A program made the position numbers and the translations under genes. A stretch of 64,000 nt of DNA. Source: Portulaca oleracea. Lineage: Eukaryota; Streptophyta; Magnoliopsida; Caryophyllales; Portulacaceae. How positions within the stretch are numbered: the stretch's first letter is position 1; each line of letters starts with the position of its first letter. Shown one piece after another: positions 11,752 to 23,720 of this stretch. The stretch spans positions 2,759,582 through 2,823,581 of the forward strand of contig CM055872.1 of assembly GCA_029582165.1 (NCBI GenBank), in the 5' to 3' direction. Under the pieces are notes generated by a model. The model made no database searches, was not told the origin of the DNA, and worked only from the letters and a program-made list of their open reading frames with translations.

Positions 11752-12332
11752 TAAGTTAGATGTATAAGATAAGATAGATTTGAGTAGATTTTATAGAAAA
11801 ATTAGCTAAATTTAGATAAATTTAGAAAGAAAAAGTAAAATTAAATAAGAATAGGTCGACAAATGTTGTAAATAGTTTACTCTTACAAAGAACATGGCTA
11901 TAATAAGGTCTAAAGGTATGCAAAATTTTCCACCAGAACTCATCAATTTTTTTTTTCTACTAATCTGTTTTTTTTTTCTTTGCCTCTATTTATAGATGTC
12001 GCGTTTAATGTTGATCCATAAGGGTCCGCTTAGGAAGAGTGTTAAAAATGAGGGTTAGAGTTCATAAGAGTAAAAGACGATGAGAGTATGAGAACGTTTT
12101 TAAGGGTAAATCATTTACCCCTGTTTGGAAAATCAATTAGGAGAGCTCGTAAGAATAAATTTTTAATTGATATATTTTCCTTTCAGATTATATGTAATAC
12201 AATGACACTCATACATTAGCTCTATATCTACTTTCTCTACTCCTCCCCCTTTCTCCCTACTCTGTCTCTACCCCCCTCCCCCTCTTTTTCTCTCTACTCT
12301 CTTTTTCTCTCTACCCTCCATCTCTCTCTCGT

Positions 12333-12411
<79 letters not shown>

Positions 12412-13183
12412 AATGACATTTTTTTGTTTTATGAATGCTATGATTCAACTCAAGTCGAAGAGATTGTTGAGAGGAGAAAGATGCATGTGCTAGAGAACGA
12501 GAAATTGATGAGAGAGAAATAAGGCAACGACATCTAGAAAGAGATAGAGAAGTGATTGGCAGGAGAAAAATTGAAATTAGTGTTAAGGGTAATATGATCA
12601 TTTCTATTTTATGTATGTTATAACCAAATTAAACACCTCTTACACTCTAAATTAGAATGTTGGAAAAATAAGAGTTAGGAATATAGGTGGGCAAATCTCA
12701 CTCCACCTTACTTCCCCTTCTCCCCTCACTCCCTTCCCAAGGGAGTAAGCACCCTCTCTATTCCCGTCTGATCCCCGCCTAATCCCCCAACCCTTCTCCC
12801 AAGTTGAGGATAAAAGGGCAAAACCTTCTCATCACAAATTTTTAAAACAAGTGTCAAACCATTTGAACATTAATTGGGTAATAATTATACTACCTCCAGG
12901 CTCCATCCCCAAATATTTGTCGCCATAGAAATTGTGCAACCAACTTTTAAAAACTCGAACTGTAAATTTTGTCAATATATATAAGAATCTATCATGTAAA
13001 ACTAATATATTGTTCAAAAGTAATGATCAAAATTTTAACATAGAGATCATGGAAAAGTCAGGGGTTTCAAACTCAAGCCCTGTTTAATTAGTAAACAATT
13101 GATGACTATTAGCTATTAGATGTTTGCATTAGCCGTTTATTATTGACTATTTGGTAAGTTAACAATTTATGTAAATTATTGTA
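11752..13183. other. Intergenic, contains a GA microsatellite
   Basis: No gene. A CT-rich tract lies at about 12225-12332, then the (GA)n run. 12884-12960 resembles half of a Stowaway-type element ('ctacctccaggctccatcccc'). Confidence 0.45.
12334..12409. repeat. (GA)n microsatellite
   Basis: About 38 consecutive GA units, directly preceded by a CT-rich stretch of about 100 bases, so the region can pair with itself. Confidence 0.95.
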
Positions 13184-15000
13184 TGCTCCTGGAGCACATG
13201 CTCCAGGAGATCACATGGCAGCCATGTCATACTTTTTTTTAAAAAAAAATAATCAGTAACTACTTGTCGGTTACTAACGTCAGTTGATCTAAATTGTTCA
13301 CTGAAGATAACATCATTGTTCACCATAATGTTCACTAACTTGAGCTGGATTGTTCACTGACATTAATGTGATTGTTCATTTACTTTAACTGCGTTGTTCA
13401 CTTACTTCAACTACGTTGTTCATTTACTTCAACTATATTATTTACTAAACTTGTTCCACATAGTTGACTATAAACAAATGTAGATTATTCATCATAACTT
13501 GTTTATTCACTTGAAAGATTAATATCGTTTACTCGTGAAATCAATTTATAATTAATCTTCTTATGTGATAAAATTTCTATTATTAGAACTTATCAAATAA
13601 CATGTACTTGAACTTGTAGGGTGAATGGGTAAACAATGAATTAGTAAACAATGACATGGTGAACAATGGAAATATTTTCAGTGAACAACCACTAGTTACA
13701 TGATGAACAATTGCAACATATTTAGTGATTAATCTCAACATATCTAGTGAACAATCTCAATATATATAACAAACCATCATGTTTAATACAGTTCACTTAT
13801 AAGTTGATAGCAAGTATGTTACTTTTTGCTTAAATATATGTTGAATAATGTTGAAATTCAAAGATAAATTGTATAACAATTAAAATATGCAAGATGAACA
13901 ATGAATACATATATAGTGAACAATGGAAAATTTTTTGGTGAACAATCTAAACATGTTAGTAAACAATACATAGTAAACAATGAAAATATCTATAGTGAAC
14001 AACTATTAGCTATTTGATGAACAAAGTTTCATGAACAAGTGAACAATGTTCTATGAACCAGTGAACAAAGCTCCATGAACCAGTGAACAAACCTACTTAA
14101 AATAGTAAACCAGTGAACAGTGCAAAGATGTCTAGTGAACAACATAAATATATTAGTAAACTATGACAAAGTGGCCAATGAAAACATTTCTAGTGAACAA
14201 CCACTCGCTATTTGATGAGCAATTACACCATATCAAGTGAACAATCTCAATAAATCTAGAAAATTATTGGATCCCAAAGTAATAAAAAATATATAGTGAA
14301 GCTTCATAATGCAATTTCCCAGCTATAAAGCTTTTTGTAAGCTGTCTTCACACTTTCTTGATTTCCATAATTCCAGAATTTGTAACAGATTGAAGAGCAC
14401 TGTAGAGAATAAATAATTTATGTATTTTTATGAACTTGATTGGATTGAATGGAAGGTTAGAAAAATTGCTATACTCCTGCCGCTTCACATTCACTTGCTT
14501 CATTCACTTTACACTGTAGAAAATTATGCTCTAGATTTTGACACCACCCCATCATCAAATTGGAGCTTCAAAATCCACAAATGGAAAAGGAACTTCTAAA
14601 ACCACAAGTTGGCCATCAATCCTGACAAATACCTCCCTCAATGCAATAATCTCATACCAACTCCACACACCATGGTTAACCTTCTGGATCTGAAATTGAT
14701 GTGTTAATTTTGTATCTTCCATATTTATTTTGTGATAGATGCGAAGAAATACGAGGAGGTGAGAAAAGAGGTGTGAGAAAGAAGAAGAAACAGAGATTGG
14801 AAAAGGGTGTGAGAAAGATGAAATCAGGAGAATGAATTATACGAGGATGGGGTGAAGGAAGCTAAAATGGCAGTTCCAAATTAACTGCATTATTTCTATA
14901 GTGGGTAGTTATTTTCTAGTTTTTTTCAAAAATTAAAATTAAAATGATAAAATTCAGCATGTCATGCCAGGTTGGATTTGGAGCATGTGCTCTACGAGCA
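13184..15000. mobile_element. Palindromic 'gtgaacaat' element (about 1.8 kb)
   Basis: The left end 'tgctcctggagcacatgctcc' matches the reverse complement of the right end 'ggagcatgtgctctacgagca'. From about 13300 to 13560 the motif reads attgttcac(t); from about 13620 to 14250 it reads the other way, (a)gtgaacaa, in tens of copies. No transposase frame is visible. The design matches the 'gatgtccac' elements although the sequence does not. A right-end fragment of a relative lies at 23345-23455. Confidence 0.7.
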
Positions 15001-15222
15001 CATAATATATATTGAACAATTTAGGATGACATTTACGAAATTTAAACAATTTTTAGACTAAAAAGTCTTTTCTATAATAAATTATTCTCAATAGACTATT
15101 GTAATCAACCCACTGAAAATTGACTGACTAGGGCAAAACAACCAAGCAAATAAATTGCTTATCGAACACATGAATAACCTATTTGACATTTAAATAAACC
15201 AACGTTTACAATAAATTATTTA

Positions 15223-15519
15223 GGCGTTGTTCTTTTGTACAGTGTGGTGCAATACGATACCATAATTCACCATATCACTCAATATTTTTCCACACTTTAC
15301 CATACCATAACATACTTTACCATAATCATTATCAATATATCTCTTCATTTTTCTCATCTTTTCACATTTTCTCTCCTCACAGCTCACCTACCACATCAAT
15401 CATATTTTCCACAGATTTTAGTATTTTAACATACCATTCCACACAATATCACACTTTTCACAATTTGATCATACCGTAACAATTCCTCATTTGACCATCC
15501 GCACAAAAGAACAAGACCC
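15223..15519. mobile_element. Tourist-like MITE (opposite orientation)
   Basis: TTA | GGCGTTGTTCTTTTGTACAG ... GCACAAAAGAACAAGACCC | TTA. The interior is in the 'caccata..caccac' orientation; the short frame over it is not a gene. Confidence 0.8.
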
Positions 15520-16132
15520 TTAATGAGCCATCTAACAAGCATGACCTAGGGGATGAGGGGGGGGGGGGTAGTTGATTGATCCCTAGTTTTCACAAGTTAT
15601 AATATAATTACCATTTTAATAAGATTGAAAGTTGAAGTCCTGACATGACAAAACTTTGAATAATTGCAAGAATAGATGTAATAATATAATATTAAAGCTG
15701 CTTTTACCTCAAAGGCTCAAAACACCATGGAAGGATTTAAGATGTGGCTTAAAAGAAAAGGGGGAAAAAGAAAAGAGGGAAGGGAAGGGAAGGGGAGTCA
15801 TAATTATTGTATGTAGCTAAACTAGCTAGCTACAATCTACAGGCTACATACACGCTTATCCTGTTCCTGCAGATTGTTTAAAAATTGGAGCCATTTATTC
15901 CCTGCATCTCTCTCTCTCTCTCCAATTACTGCCTAATCATATATTCTCCCGCACGGTCTTCTTTTCTTCCCATGTTCCTGGCTGCACCACATAATTCCCC
16001 CCCAATTCTCCATTTTCATCCTCTCAACCCTTGGAAACTTGTTCATTCTGTACATTCTTCAATGGAAGATGAGGCTGCATGTTGTTTCAGTTAACACCAC
16101 CATAGAATTCCAAATTTGCTCTCAAGGATCAA
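15520..16132. other. 3' flank of the HD-Zip gene
   Basis: No separate gene. The HD-Zip transcript, read leftward, probably ends here, roughly between 15870 and 16132. A G run lies at about 15555-15569. Confidence 0.4.
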
Positions 16133-18925
16133 TCAAGTCCACTGATCAGGGGTGTACCAATGAAGGGTGGGGGCCTGCTCTTCCGAGAAGAAATTGCACG
16201 GCTCGTCCCCACCGAAGAAATTGTGCTCCTCCATCTTCACAAACTGAGGATGGTACACATTGTTGCTCTCGGCTAAGCCGTCCGATCCCCAGAAGGCCGC
16301 GAAGCAGTTGATCGACGGTGGAGATGACGAGGGGTTGTTACTATCGTTGTTGTTGAACATGAGAATCTGGTGGTGGTGATCGTCGTTGACAATTGCGCTG
16401 GAGTCGCTGTCGGAAGACCCGTCTTTCGAGTCGGTCACTAAGGAAGACGACCCGGAGCCGTCGTTGGTCTTCCTCTTCTTGTTACGGTTTGGATTCGAGG
16501 GTTCGGATGGTGGGGGGTTCATTGCTTCGATGCCTTTGTTGTTGTTGTCTGAGTCGGATGAGAGTGCGGCTTCTTCTTTGATGGACAAGGACAGATGGCT
16601 TTCTGTAATGCTGTCCTCCTCTTTCAGCTTTGATCTCAGCTCTTTGATCTGAATATCAATGAATATCAAGTATTTTTTTAGTGTAAAGCATTTGATTTCT
16701 CCTTATCATATTGAAAAGAATTGAATCTTGACATAATTAAAATATAATCCAAATCTAAACACAATACTTGAACTATTCAATGTTTGATATAGGAGTGGTG
16801 CTCCTTGAATCAAAAGGATTCGTAGAGACTAGTTCCAATTATCCTGAGATTTAGACATCCTTTCTTGTGTTCTTTCAAACTGTAATCCACCCGCAACTTT
16901 TTTAATAATCTATACCTCCGGTTTTAAACTTTCTACTATCTAATTTTCTTCTTTTGAAACAACTCATAACTTATTTCTACCTAATTTTAATAAACTTCCC
17001 AAACCAACTCAAACTTACCCGGTTATACTTACCCATTCGCACTACTTCCACCCAGTTCCAGGTAAACTAATCAAACCCACTCAAATCTTCCCTTTCATAA
17101 AAAAAAAAAGTTGTTTTTTACTAGTGTTTAGTTTAATGTGTGAAATTTTTTTTATGTGAGGCCTGTTTCAAAGCCAACCTTGAAAAAAATATTCCATGTT
17201 TCAGCTGCAGTAATCAGGAACATTAAACAACCACTACAAATAATTAAATACTACACAAACTATAAAGTATAAACACAAACATGTAGCCCGGACCAATCAT
17301 AAGCAGTGTTTCAGAAAACATTGCAAGAATCCTACACAAACAACAATAAACACATACTCACACATCTTCAGATAACCAATCCCGAGTCATATTTTCCGGG
17401 CAAGTGCATTGAAACTTGCAATATCATTATAGCAATAAAAAAACAATGATAAGCACCTGATTCATAATCACTCAAGTATACATGTCACGACTATCTTCAT
17501 TAGAGTGTGGTATGTTAAATTTATCTTGCCTTAAATTTATTATACTTGCCATATCTTAACCAATTCTCTTAGAAAACACTCAAATCAAAATATTAATAAA
17601 AAAGTATCTTTATCCCATCACTAATTTACCTGTTACATATTTTATTTTTACATTTCAATTCATTTCTTTAATTTATCAAACTCAACTTAATCATATCACT
17701 TTAAGAACATGACCTACATTGGTTAATAAGTACTCCCTCCTTTCCATATTAACTGTACTGTAACATCATTAATTTATAGCATATACAATGTTCTAATATA
17801 CGAAATACTCTTATTGAATTTATAATGAAAAAAATATGGAACGAAGGGAGTAATAAATCAAATTACCTCCTCAAGTAGTGCATCTTTGTCCTGATGGAGT
17901 GAGTCGTAGCTCTTCTTGAGAGCATCAAAGTTGGACTTGAGAAGTCCATAATCCCTCTCGAGCTGCTTGGTCTTCCAGCGGGCACGCCTGTTTTGGAACC
18001 AGACAGCGACCTGCCTCGGCTGCAACCCCAGCTCCTGAGCCAGCTTCAGCTTCTTCTCCGGCTCCAGCTTGTTCTCCACCTCGAAGCTCCTTTCCAGAGC
18101 CTTCACCTGGTCAACGCTCAGCCGCCGCTTCTTCTCCGGCACGTGATCGCCGCCTTCCTCCTCGACGCAACCTTCTTCATCGAGACCGTCGAGCATTGAC
18201 TGGTACTCTCGGCTGTATATGTGGTGGGTCTCCTCTGCACATTTTGAATTTATGATTGTCAAAAAACTGTCGAATATTTTATTTACTTTGGTCCGACCCG
18301 GAAAATTTTTGGGTATGGTTATGAATTTTGGCCGAACTTTAACAACGGATTCAACTAAACATTGGGATACAATATGTAAAGTTTGTGGCTAGATGAGACT
18401 GAATAATTATTTACTAAAAGTTAACATAAATCATCAAAATTTACATGTTTATCAATACTTACCTTCTCTTTAAAAAGACTCTATTTCGTTCACTTTTTAC
18501 AACACTTACTATAGATCACCTTTAGTCACCGTAAGTTAACCTTCCTCAAACTTAAATTTCCTTCTACCCGCGAATTTTACGGACCCTTAACCGAACATTT
18601 GGATACAGTAGTATTTCTCATATTTACATCAGACCCAAGATTTGGGTAATTTGTGTGGCCTGAAAAACTAAGTATGGGACATTAGGTTTCTATTCAATGT
18701 GCAATTCATCCCGACATGAAATAACTCGAACCTGAATTTTTGACGGTTTCGGTAATTCAAACTACACACAAATACACAAAACAAAACAAAACAAAACAAA
18801 CAAGAGCAAATAATGTTCCTAATGTGGGTGATTCTTATGTGGGGAGTAGAGGATCAATCTTTACCTGAAGTTGGGCAGATGGAGATGAGGGCACCCAGAG
18901 AGTCTGAGCTGCCAAGTCTCTTCAT
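16133..18925 (-). CDS. HD-Zip class I transcription factor, ATHB6/16-like
   Basis: Three coding exons, read right to left: 18865-18925, 17867-18234 and 16133-16648, joining in frame through GT-AG introns to a 314-residue protein, close to the usual size of this subgroup. The start is MKRLGSSDS, the typical N-terminus of ATHB6/16 relatives. Residues about 54-109 are a homeodomain with the recognition-helix core [12 protein letters not shown] leucine zipper follows directly, with leucines at 112, 119, 126, 133, 140 and 147; this homeodomain-zipper arrangement is unique to plants. The C-terminal third is Asn/Ser/Asp-rich, with SSDSDSSAI and the terminal HWYTPDQW aromatic-acidic motif expected of a transactivation segment. 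It should act in the nucleus as a dimer on pseudopalindromic CAATNATTG-type sites. ATHB6 and ATHB16 relatives act in ABA and light-dependent growth control; that role here is inference from family. Confidence 0.93.
16649..17866 (-). other. Intron 2 of the HD-Zip gene
   Basis: Donor GAG|GTAATT at 17866 and acceptor ATTCAG at 16649, phase 0, interrupting the leucine zipper after residue 143. It is AT-rich and contains a Stowaway element next to the donor. Confidence 0.85.
17733..17850. mobile_element. Stowaway MITE inside HD-Zip intron 2 (118 bp)
   Basis: TA | CTCCCTCCTTTCCATATTAA ... ATATGGAACGAAGGGAG | TA, with good terminal inverted repeats and a TA duplication. It lies only about 16 nt downstream of the intron's 5' splice site. 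Confidence 0.88.
18235..18864 (-). other. Intron 1 of the HD-Zip gene
   Basis: Donor TCAG|GTAAAG at 18864 and acceptor TGTGCAG at 18235. The split codon restores GAG (Glu21), supporting the junction. A short in-frame extension upstream of exon 2 is intronic. Confidence 0.85.
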
Positions 18926-19570
18926 AGTTCAAACTTGAGGCAGTGGCAAACAAAAACAATGTCCAAGCTAGCTACCAGTTTAACACTACTGGGGTTTTGT
19001 GTTTTCAAGACTCAAGAGTTCAATTATAACTTGGGAGGAGATTACCAATGGTTATAATGATAGTTCCATTAGAATGGGTGAAATTGAACAAGAGTAGAGT
19101 GATAGAGAAGAGTTTGATAGTTCACTGAAAAGCCACCACTTTCCACCTCTTCTAATTCTCCATTCACCATCTGTGGTTTTTGCCTCTTTTTTCAATGTTT
19201 GTTCTCCTCCTCCCCCTCCCCACTCAGACCCCATCAAAGGAAATACAACACCCAAGCAGGAGAATTTAAACACAACAAGTAAAAGAAAACCCAAACCCAA
19301 AAGAGAAGAAATCAGTTGTTTTCTTTGTGTTTTTCACCAATCTACATCATACAGTGTCAATTTCAGCTGCAGAATTGTTTTCAAGAGAAATAGTCACCAA
19401 CTGTGCATCTGAAATGGGTAGTGTGGAAGAAGAGAAAAAAAAGGGAGGGAGAAAGAGAGTTTTTTGTTTTTGTTAGGAAGGTGAGAAGAGGGAAGAAAAG
19501 AGAGAACCAGTTAACACTTCACAGCACACAGACAGAAGGCTTTCACATTTCTCTTGTCTTTAAATAAACC
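18926..19570 (-). promoter_or_regulatory. HD-Zip leader and putative core promoter
   Basis: Upstream of the ATG at 18925. A TATA-like TTTATTTAAAG (minus strand) lies at about 19558-19568. The likely leader is long and includes purine-rich stretches, and an upstream ATG frame of about 60 codons (19234 to 19052, minus) starting MGSEWGGGGGEQ. Transcript limits are inferred, not seen. Confidence 0.35.
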
Positions 19571-20767
19571 AACTGGGGTTAGTGGGAATGGTCAGAACCT
19601 GACCATGGGTTAGCCAAAGGGGATTGGGAAATGAAATGAACCCCAAATGAACCCCAAATGCAAGTTTCTGTCACCGGGAATACCAGTTGCCGGTTACCCT
19701 CTTCCCATTTCGGACCGTTTGGGCAAGGAGGAGAAAAGATATTTTTTCTGGTTAATTTCTCAATGAAATACTAGGAAAAAAAGTAGCACAAAATTGCAAC
19801 AACTGCGAAAACAACTGTTCTCTTTGGCTTTCTTTTCAAAATAAATTCAGTGCGGGACGACAAGTTCAGAAATTTTGGGAGAATATGAAAAATTTTGGAA
19901 AAAGTCAGGTAGTTTGAATAATGTGTAATATAAGTATTTGTTACATGTTTGTCAATTTTTCAAAACTGTGTTTACCCAACCTACGCTTACCACAAAGAAC
20001 AGACCCTTTAAAATACATCACAAACGAGTCAGTTGATTCAAGTTTAGGCCAATTATGAATTATACATAAATTGAAGAAATTTTACATAGTTTAAGATATT
20101 ATTTTTGTCAGTTCATATCTTGGTTAGTCTTGATCTATCAATTATCATTATAAACTTGTATTCAACAATATTCAACAAATTATTCTGAATTCTGCTTATA
20201 CACCAGTCTACTTTGAATCTTGTATATAAGATATATATCCTAACGTTGAAAAAAAATTGTATGATTCAGCAAAAAATCAAGTATGTTTACAATCCAAAGG
20301 AGAGCAAAACTGCAAACTAAAATAGAGTTATAATTTTGTTTAGGAGATTAAACAAAGACAGAGACAGCGTCAGCATATATATCTTGATTGTAACCACAGC
20401 GGGGATGGTGCCAGGAATCACGATTTATTCCCATTTCTTATTATGCAAACATCTTCAGAAAACGATATGAGAGGCCCATGGCTTTGTATTTTTATTCAAG
20501 GGAACATCAAAGTACACTTAAATTTATCACTCAACTATGTAACAAGATTCTCTCTGATCAATAAAAATAAGCCCAGAAGTTTTTTCATACTTTTTTTTGG
20601 ATGGAAAACCCAAAAGGTTCCAAATTTAAGCTAATGTCTGTTTAATTTGCATACTAGGGCCTGTCAAATATCTGCATAAAATGTGTAGAGTAAGTTTTTA
20701 TTAGGACTTATCAAAATTTATCAGAACTAAAAAAACAAAAAAATTTTTTTTTGATATATTAAGGTAA
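19571..20767. other. Intergenic, no supported gene
   Basis: Upstream region of the HD-Zip gene. No exon or complete transposon recognised. Confidence 0.4.
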
Positions 20768-21006
20768 GACCCTGTTCTTTTATATGACTAGCTATGATAT
20801 GGTGTGGTGGAATTGTGAATCGGTGAGTTTGGAAAAATTGTGGCGGATTTTGTTTTTAATAATTGTAAATTGTCTTGGTAAATGTGAAAAAGTTGATTGA
20901 GGTGGGATGTGGTAAATTGTGGTGGATTAATTTGTTGTGCTGGATTGTGACAAAATATGATATGTTGTAGCACCGCAACCGGCCACTCATGTAAAAGAAC
21001 AAGGCC
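20768..21006. mobile_element. Tourist-like MITE (239 bp)
   Basis: TAA | GACCCTGTTCTTTTATATG ... CATGTAAAAGAACAAGGCC | TAA, with family interior 'gtggtgg..gttgattgaggtggg'. Confidence 0.8.
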
Positions 21007-21690
21007 TAAATTTGAGAAAACTTATCAAAATTTAACAAAATTCACCGAAATTACCGAAACTTAACTTATACCCACAAATTTGCAGACCCAAGATTAATAC
21101 GGAGTAAATTTGGACAAGTTCCGTAGATTAGTTGCAGCAGCTAATTGCTGACAAAAGGCAGAGTTTGGGGGGATTTTTTTTTTGTTGGGCCATCTGTGAA
21201 GTTTCAATATTAGCCATAAACTACTGAATTTAAGAAAGATCCTCACAATTTTCAAGACAAACTTCATTGATAAACAGCAGACAAAATATATGAGCAGTAG
21301 TTAGGTACAATTACAACAATATTCATTGTATTTTGGTCATTTTTTGTCAGAAGGGTTATCTGCAAGCACTCGTGCAGGCAGGGGTCTGTGGGATTGGAAA
21401 ATAATTAAAGCCAATCTCAGTGCGCTGCAGTTCTGATCATCACGGTATGGCTCCTCAGTACGCCAAGCATGAAAGCAAATTAAAAGTCAGGGGTAAAACA
21501 ATAGGGATCTAAAATCACCTTTTAAAAGGAGGGAGAAAAACAAACTTATTATATTGTTCTCTAGGGCCATGGCATTGAAAAATATAAATAGACCTCATTT
21601 CACTGTTTCAGTGCTTAAAATATTAGATAAAGCAAATCAATTTTATGGGGCCAAGGCATTGGAAAATATGAATGAATTTCAGTTATCTAA
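21007..21690. other. Intergenic, nothing recognised
   Basis: AT-rich; a short plus-strand frame from 21554 runs into the next MITE and has no family look. Confidence 0.4.
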
Positions 21691-21882
21691 ACCCTGTTCT
21701 TTGGTTAGATTGGATATAAATCTCTTAACTAATTCAAACCTAACACAATTCTCCAAAAAAACACACTCTAAAAATACAATTTTTCAAAAAAATATCCTAA
21801 TTTATCCCAACCCAAACATATCCAATCCAATCCCAACCTAATTATCTCAACCTTATCCCCGCTGATCCAAAGAACAGGGCCT
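21691..21882. mobile_element. Tourist-like MITE, second subfamily
   Basis: TAA | ACCCTGTTCTTTGGTTAG ... GATCCAAAGAACAGGGCCT | TAA. Internal 'gattggatataaatctc' and 'acacaattctccaaaaaaac' match the copies at 6553 and 11595. Confidence 0.75.
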
Positions 21883-23344
21883 TAAACTTCTAATTGTGTG
21901 GAGGTCTCAACTAGTTTGCAGAAATATCATTTCCTTCAAAATAGGAAAGCCATTGGAAAGGGGTGTAGTCACAACAAGAGGGAGCAACGGAAATGGTGGA
22001 GGTTGTGGGAGGTAGTTTGCTCATTAACCCTTGTTTTTTAGGGATGTAGGATAAAGATTAGGCAAAGTTATGTAACTTTTAATAAAGTAAAAAAAAAAAA
22101 GAGTTGAGTGTTAAAAAATTAGAAATAACGGGTAAATTTGAATGATTTTCACTTATTCCAATTGGATCATACAATGAAGGGATAGAGTCATAGAGACAAT
22201 GAGTTGCCTCACTATCAATTTTGCATAGAATAAAGTAGTAATGCCAGTAGAGGAACAGCAGGAAGATTAAGGATGGCCAGGATAACCAACCTTACAAATG
22301 GATCCCAGGAGGAGATATTCAGCCAATTGCTAATGTTACTCATCCAACTGCTAAAATATGAAGAAAATGGAATAGATAAACATTTTCATTCTTGCAAAGC
22401 AAAAGCTTCAGTTGTTTGGCAATTGGCAATACAATCACCAATCAGTTGTGGTTCTAACTCAACCGGCTTTGTTTCTCTTCTTCTTTGGGTTGGCTTGGGT
22501 GGGGAGCAGAGCAAGAGATACTCCCAATGCGAACCTGCTTACGCAAGGTTGAGAAAGATTTGGCTAAGTTAACCCGACTCTTCGTTTTCCTTGCAGTGTC
22601 GAACCCTCCACAGCGGAGAAGGGTATGAACTCGACACTTCAAATTCCGATGAAAATACGCAAATTTTCTTAAAATTAGCCGAGTTTGACACCTATATCCA
22701 TGTCCATATCAGACACCCATATCTGAGTCCATGTAATATAGAGATTCAGATATAAGCCATGTTTTTACAGTGGGCATTACCGTTGTGAAAATGATTCCGA
22801 TTTCATTAGGAATTTTGCTAGAAGTTATCAGACTGTAGTGTGAGCACAAGATACACTACAGTCTTAATTCTAGAAGAAGCTATCCAGAGGTGCCATAATG
22901 GAAGACTCGTATAAGCAAAGCCTTACAAATTTTCCTTTTAAAAGCTGTCTCTTCAATACTAATGGTGAACAAAACCAAAATGAAGAGTCATTGACAATCC
23001 AAATTGAAATCCCATTCCAAACTCTACCCCAAAAGTTGGAAGGAACAAGAATTAAGAAAGGCAAGGACATGCAATCAATGTTGGTTCATAGAAGTTGTGC
23101 AAAGAACACACATCTTCTTCATCAATTAGGAAAGAAAATACATAAAGCTTAAACACCCCTAGGATGCCCCTATGGCCTAAACAAGGGCAACAAGGGTTGA
23201 TGTTTCTCTAATGAAAATGCGGGAAGACTTTCCTTGCAGAAATAGGGTAAATCAGTAGACCATTCAACAACTACCAATAGCATTCAATTATAGTGGGCCC
23301 ACTTGGACAAATTGCACTTGTTAATACTCCAATTTAGCACTGTG
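21883..23344. other. Intergenic; two short frames of unknown status
   Basis: Plus-strand frames at 22273-22572 (99 codons) and 22898-23152 (84 codons) have mixed, gene-like composition but no domain or family I recognise, no obvious splice partners and no matching neighbour. I do not call them genes. Confidence 0.35.
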
Positions 23345-23455
23345 TTCCAGACTCTACAATTGTTCACTCACATATATTAAGTTATTCACTCTGATTAATA
23401 TGATTGTTCATCCACAAATATCTGGAGCACATACTCCGGGTGAATCTAATATATA
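23345..23455. repeat. Right-end fragment of a 'gtgaacaat'-type element
   Basis: Contains 'attgttcactcac', 'gttattcactctg', 'gattgttcatccac' and then 'ctggagcacatactccgggtg', the same order of motif and terminal sequence as one end of the element at 13184-15000. Confidence 0.55.
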
Positions 23456-23467
23456 TTGTGTTAATAC

Positions 23468-23720
23468 TACCTCCATCCCTAATTATTTGTCCCTAAAGTT
23501 GTTTTCGCAAAACAAAAAAAAATAGGAAATGGAGCAAAAAATTTGCACATTGTCAATAATTTCCTTGAAAATATCACTGGGAAGAGTTCGAAACCTAAGT
23601 TATTAAGGTTACAATGGGTATTATAGTTGTTAAAATTGTAAAAGTTAGATAATTTAACAAATAGAAAAGAACAGTAAAGTGAGGCAATTTGACAAATAAA
23701 GAAGGATATAGGTAATACAT
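23468..23720. mobile_element. Stowaway-like element, degenerate
   Basis: 'tactacctccatccctaattatttgtccc' at the left and 'gaggcaatttgacaaataaagaagg' at the right have the order expected of a larger Stowaway element, with eroded ends. Confidence 0.45.

Noticed and set aside
16386..16652. Plus-strand frames opposite HD-Zip exon 3
   Set aside because: Antisense shadows of a well-supported exon.
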